A stretch of DNA of 64,000 nt from Rhodoplanes sp963724735 (GTDB lineage: Bacteria > Pseudomonadota > Alphaproteobacteria > Rhizobiales > Xanthobacteraceae). The position numbers and the translations under genes are program-made. Shown here one piece after another: positions 63,925 through 64,000 of this stretch. The DNA lies in assembly GCA_963724735.1 (NCBI GenBank), contig CAVRVX010000009.1, positions 87,879 to 151,878 of the forward strand. Reading direction: 5' to 3'. Each line of letters opens with the position of its first letter. The stretch's first letter is position 1. The notes under the pieces are model-generated. The model searched no databases, was not told where the DNA came from, and was given only the letters and a program-made list of their open reading frames with translations.

Positions 63925-64000
63925 ACTTTCGCCACCTGCGACGGCGAACTCCAGCGAGCTGCGGGCTCAGCCTGTGAATGGGAGCTTCCAATGAAGGTGA

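Noticed and set aside
63990..64000. An ATG at 63991 after a GGGAGC sequence at the window end
   Set aside because: Only ten bases are visible, which is too little to call a gene.

Overview
The window is high-GC chromosomal DNA from an alphaproteobacterium of the Rhizobiales, probably the Bradyrhizobium/Xanthobacteraceae side. Pointers are the aroK-aroB-corC block divergent from xerD, a Rhizobiales-type H-NS-like protein, a class I PHA synthase, FtsZ-independent housekeeping genes with long GC-rich antisense frames, and several families of palindromic intergenic repeats typical of that order. Every call here comes from reading the sequence and from remembered family motifs; no database search was run.

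Layout. 1-6.3 kb holds a PotG-like ATPase cut by the window edge, glpD, an SDR enzyme, a PAS/HWE sensor kinase, and a fumarylacetoacetase-family hydrolase paired with a Bug-type binding protein. 6.5-14.2 kb holds an H-NS-like gene, corC-aroB-aroK, a CpxP/CpxR/CpxA-like operon, a 49-residue membrane peptide and xerD. 14.2-15.4 kb holds an MntA-HepT toxin-antitoxin pair framed by a perfect 37-bp direct repeat of the xerD 3' end, then a cytochrome c.

15.8-32.6 kb is the centrepiece: a 17-gene [NiFe]-hydrogenase locus, all on the + strand and mostly overlapping or nearly so (hybO-A-B-C-D, hypC-like hybG, hybE, hupK-like, hypA-B-F-C-D-E, hypX, hupE, and a secreted FmdE-like gene). The structural genes are of the enteric hydrogenase-2 type, with a periplasmic dimer passing electrons through HybA and HybB to quinone. 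The accessory set (HupK, HypX, HupE) is the kind found in aerobic hydrogen oxidisers. This mixture suggests H2 uptake in an organism that meets oxygen.

32.6-58.6 kb is mostly metabolic and repair genes: phaC, an Ada-type methyltransferase, nth, gcvP behind a tandem glycine riboswitch, an lptF-like permease, an ABC exporter, acyl-CoA enzymes, a HisE-like protein, a K+/H+ antiporter gene broken by a frameshift, a metallophosphoesterase, a patatin and msrA.

58.84 kb to the end is a decayed genomic island. It begins exactly at a 3' fragment of a tRNA-Pro gene, followed by a frameshifted integrase and excisionase, an unknown gene, a P-loop ATPase gene cut by an IS630-family element, and IS110 and IS481 remnants. 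The intact tRNA-Pro and the far island end should lie beyond the right edge.

The most novel-looking items are the TA cassette inserted precisely at the xerD 3' end with duplication of 37 bp, and the secreted FmdE-like protein translationally coupled to HupE.
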